The notes below the pieces were generated by a model. The model was not told the origin of the DNA. It ran no database searches and worked only from the letters and a program-made list of their open reading frames with translations. The position numbers and the translations under genes were made by a program. Below, piece after piece: positions 39,175 through 41,297 of a stretch of DNA of 41,297 bases; position 1 is the first letter of the stretch; every line of letters begins with the position of its first letter. This DNA comes from Pseudomonadota bacterium (GTDB taxonomy: Bacteria > Pseudomonadota > Gammaproteobacteria > Burkholderiales > Burkholderiaceae_F): contig JAKOQB010000039.1 in assembly GCA_029778535.1 (NCBI GenBank), positions 1 through 41,297 on the forward strand. The letters are read 5' to 3'.

Positions 39175-40176
39175 ATGCAGCGCCTGCGCATTGCCACGCT
39201 CAACTGCCTTGACCTCGCCTTGCCGGGGCGCCGCTTCTATCCCGGCGTCGATCCGTACAGCGCTGACGAGTACATCGCCAAGACGCAGTGGCTGGCGACG
39301 ATGTTCGATCGGCTCGGCGCCGACCTCGTGCTGTTGCAGGAGATCTTTCACGAGCAGGCGCTGTCGGACGTCGTGCGCCAGACCGCAAGCGGCGCCAAGG
39401 CGTGGTCGCTGGCGGCGCCGTTGGCGGACCAGGCCAACAGCTTGCCGCGGCTGGGGCTCGCGTGGCGCAGTTCGCTGCAGCCGCGGTTCGATTCGATCGT
39501 CGACCTGCCGCCCGGCTGTGCGGCGACCGTGCCCGACAAGGGCGAACACACGCGCTTTTCCCGCCCGCTGATGCGCGCGCGGCTCGACCTGCCCGATGTG
39601 GCCGGCGGCACCACGCTCACGCTGCTCAACGTGCACCTGAAATCGCGCCGGCCCGAGTACCTGGAGAGCGAAGACCGCGACGACCCGCGGCAGGAGGCGC
39701 GCGCTCAGTTGCGCGCGCTGGTGATGCGCGGCGCGGAAGCGGCGGCGCTGCGCGCGCTCGTGATCGACGCCACGCGCGGCGCACGCTCGCCGCTGATCGT
39801 CGCCGGCGACTTCAACGACGACATCCGCTCCGTGACCACGCAGATGGTTGCCGACACGTCCTGGAAGCCGGACGACCGGCCGCAGCGCGACCACATGCTG
39901 TTCGATGCGCTCGATGTCGAGCAGCGGCTCACGCCGGGCCGCGGCCGCGACGTGGCCTACACGATCCTGCACGGCGGCGAGCCGGAGCGGATCGATCAGG
40001 TGCTGGTGTCGGAGGAGTTCGTGCCGCAGTCGAAGCGCGCGATCGGCCACGTCGCGTCGGTCGCTTTCCTGAACGACCACCTGGTCGAGCGGAAGGTGCG
40101 CGGCGGCGCCGCGCCCGATCTCGCCCGAATCTATTCCGATCACGCGGCCGTGTTGGTCGATGTGGTGTTCGCATGA
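39175..40176 (+). CDS. Endonuclease/exonuclease/phosphatase (EEP) family protein
   Basis: 333 residues with the ordered EEP motifs. RIATLNCLDL holds the Asn and VLLQEIF the metal-binding Glu. LLNVHLKSRRPEY, VAGDFNDD (general-acid Asp and Asn) and YSDHAAVLVDV (the catalytic Asp-His pair at the C terminus) complete the set. Substrates of this superfamily include DNA, RNA, inositol phosphates and sphingomyelin, so a specific role is not assigned. No signal peptide is seen, so it is probably cytoplasmic. The start at 39175 puts strand 1 at residue 4. The next gene begins 10 nt later. Confidence 0.87.
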   Translation: MQRLRIATLNCLDLALPGRRFYPGVDPYSADEYIAKTQWLATMFDRLGADLVLLQEIFHEQALSDVVRQTASGAKAWSLAAPLADQANSLPRLGLAWRSSLQPRFDSIVDLPPGCAATVPDKGEHTRFSRPLMRARLDLPDVAGGTTLTLLNVHLKSRRPEYLESEDRDDPRQEARAQLRALVMRGAEAAALRALVIDATRGARSPLIVAGDFNDDIRSVTTQMVADTSWKPDDRPQRDHMLFDALDVEQRLTPGRGRDVAYTILHGGEPERIDQVLVSEEFVPQSKRAIGHVASVAFLNDHLVERKVRGGAAPDLARIYSDHAAVLVDVVFA

Positions 40177-40186
40177 CGAGGATTCG

Positions 40187-40876
40187 ATGCGCAGGGTTGC
40201 GGCGCTACTGCTGTGCCTGTTGTCGGCCCCCGCGCTCGCCGGGCGTCCGTTCGCGACCGAGGATGCCGGCGTGCTCGCGGCGGGCGAATGCGAACTCGAG
40301 GCGTTCGTTCTGCGCGCGAGCGGACGCGACGCGCCGATCGCGCGCGGCGGCGCGCTGCAGCCCAACTGCGGCATCGGCTGGCAAACGCAGCTCGGTATCG
40401 CCGCCGGCCGCACCGAGGCCGCGGGCGAGGCAATCACTTCGCTCGCACTGGCGGGCAAGACCGCGCTGCGCGAACTGACCGAGACGCAGACGGGGTTCGC
40501 ACTCGCGTACGGCGTGGTCGGCGCGCGCCTGCCCGGTCATGGGTTCAAGCACGATTCGACCGCGCTGGCGGGCGTCGTCTCCGCGCCGCTCGACAAGGCA
40601 CTGGTGCTGCACGCGAACCTGGGCTGGCTGCGCACGCAGGCGGATCGCCTGAACACGACGGCCTGGGCGCTGGCGCTGGAGCGCACCGGCCTTTTCGAGC
40701 GACTCGATGTCGGCGCCGAGGTCTACGGCGACGATCGCATGCCGGGCGCGTTCTTCGGCATCGGCGCGCGCTACGCGGTGATGCCGGAGAAGTTCTTCGT
40801 CGATTTCTCGTGGGCGCGCAGCAGTTCGGGCTCGCGTGCCACGCTGGCCACGCTCGGGATCAAGATCTCGTTCTGA
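40187..40876 (+). CDS. Exported protein, probable outer-membrane beta-barrel type
   Basis: 229 residues with a cleavable signal peptide (MRRVAALLLCLLSAPALA, cleavage before GRPF). The mature protein shows alternating polar/apolar strands (WQTQLGIAAGRTEA, TGFALAYGVVGARL, LVLHANLGWLR, FFVDFSWAR) and ends in LGIKISF with a terminal Phe, which is typical of outer-membrane barrels. No named family recognised. It is 10 nt after the EEP gene and probably shares its transcript. Confidence 0.72.
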   Translation: MRRVAALLLCLLSAPALAGRPFATEDAGVLAAGECELEAFVLRASGRDAPIARGGALQPNCGIGWQTQLGIAAGRTEAAGEAITSLALAGKTALRELTETQTGFALAYGVVGARLPGHGFKHDSTALAGVVSAPLDKALVLHANLGWLRTQADRLNTTAWALALERTGLFERLDVGAEVYGDDRMPGAFFGIGARYAVMPEKFFVDFSWARSSSGSRATLATLGIKISF

Positions 40877-40888
40877 AGCTGCCGCGAA

Positions 40889-41176
40889 TCAGCGCGCTTC
40901 GACGGGGGTGGCGGCGGTCTCGAACAGCGCGCGGCGCAGGCAGCGGTAGATCGCGGTGGCCTCGTAGCGCATGCCGTTGCCGGCTTTCAGGCGGATGTGC
41001 ATATCGTTGGAGCCGGCCCGCACCGAAACCTGCGGATTCGGAACTGCCGTCGGACGATTCCCGGCGACGGCGCACTGGCATTCGTTCAGTGCCTGCAGCA
41101 CGCGCTGCTGCCGGCCGGCCACGCCGGTCAGCTCGACATGAACTTCATCACCGTGTTCGCTGACTCGCATCAGCAT
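40889..41176 (-). CDS. Hypothetical protein, 95 residues
   Basis: Not recognised. GGAGG seven bases before ATG 41176 supports a real start. Sequence features: MLMRVSEHGDEVHVELTGVAG, an amphipathic region with ECQCAV, then VSVRAGSNDMHIRLKAG and a C-terminal helix TAIYRCLRRALFE. It looks like a compact alpha/beta cytoplasmic protein. It is convergent with the barrel protein at 12-nt spacing. A possible, non-canonical FNR-like element with a -10 TGTGAT lies upstream. Confidence 0.65.
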   Translation of the reverse strand: MLMRVSEHGDEVHVELTGVAGRQQRVLQALNECQCAVAGNRPTAVPNPQVSVRAGSNDMHIRLKAGNGMRYEATAIYRCLRRALFETAATPVEAR

Positions 41177-41221
41177 GCTTCGCCTCCGTGTCGCATCACA
41201 ACGATCGGCCGTGAGTATGCG

Positions 41222-41236
41222 TTGACGATACGTCGA
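41222..41236 (-). promoter_or_regulatory. Weak FNR-like element upstream of the 41176 gene
   Basis: Read on the - strand, TCGAC-GTATC-GTCAA has one perfect half-site and one with a single mismatch, but a 5-nt spacer instead of 4. TGTGAT (41195-41200, four of six to TATAAT) begins exactly 21 nt further. The spacing fits the other promoters; the spacer does not. Confidence 0.3.
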
Positions 41237-41297
41237 TGATCGCGACGGGTATCTGGCGAAAACCGTACGCGATCGCGGCGCACTTCGCCAGAGTGCG

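Overview
The window is uniformly GC-rich with dense, short-spaced genes. Its intergenic repeats (CCCCTTGGGGGGGACAGCGCG type, and CCCTCTCCC...GGGAGAGGG hairpins) are of a kind common in Burkholderiales. With YejE/YejF-type transporter genes and a BCAM0308-family protein, this points to a betaproteobacterium of the order Burkholderiales. No rRNA, tRNA, CRISPR array or intact insertion sequence was seen, and the genus cannot be fixed from the sequence alone.

Layout: 1-2.9 kb holds the end of a Yej-type peptide ABC transporter operon (permease, double ATPase). From 3.0 to 14.8 kb lies a stress block: a decayed HPF fragment, an APH-like/P-loop kinase fusion, a DHH phosphoesterase, a tandem universal stress protein, a mini host-attachment-like peptide, a Crp/Fnr regulator, GYD and DUF1496-like small proteins, an HPF-cold-shock fusion, a BCAM0308-family zinc-ribbon protein, a Prim-Pol primase overlapping a DUF504/MJ1316 protein, two lipoproteins and an FtsH-type protease. 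From 14.9 to 20.5 kb there are a CoA ligase/enoyl-CoA hydratase pair, a PAS histidine kinase with a LuxR-type response regulator, and a second Crp/Fnr regulator. From 20.5 to 30.7 kb there are a YihY/BrkB membrane protein, a small acidic protein, a divergent nicotinate phosphoribosyltransferase/PRPP synthetase pair, an nfeD-slipin-APH operon, and an ACP-adenylating enzyme-PlsC fusion. From 30.8 to 36.1 kb there are an MntA/HepT toxin-antitoxin pair, RtcB RNA ligase with archease, a PaaK-like ligase and an aminopeptidase-like lipoprotein. From 36.2 kb on there are FadD, a disordered basic protein, a VOC protein, an exo/endonuclease-phosphatase family protein and two unknowns.

The unifying signal is a set of FNR-type boxes (TTGAY-N4-RTCAA). 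I find eight good or fair copies, all at gene starts or in short intergenic gaps. Most have a -10-like hexamer 20-21 nt downstream, the geometry of FNR class II activated promoters. They sit before the APH/kinase-DHH pair, usp-crp/fnr, the GYD gene, the histidine kinase, a small acidic protein, pncB and prs (shared), nfeD-slipin-APH, and archease-rtcB. Two Crp/Fnr proteins in the window lack the N-terminal iron-sulfur cysteines of FNR but keep the E-x-x-S-R recognition helix that reads TTGAY half-sites. The window therefore looks like an oxygen- or nitric-oxide-responsive persistence regulon, similar in spirit to the low-oxygen-activated (lxa) locus of Burkholderia cenocepacia. It combines ribosome hibernation, NAD/PRPP salvage, membrane quality control and RNA repair. 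The most novel parts are RNA-end repair genes (RtcB, archease, MJ1316 domain) under FNR-type control beside a HEPN toxin, three predicted leaderless FNR promoters, and the out-of-frame Prim-Pol/MJ1316 overlap.
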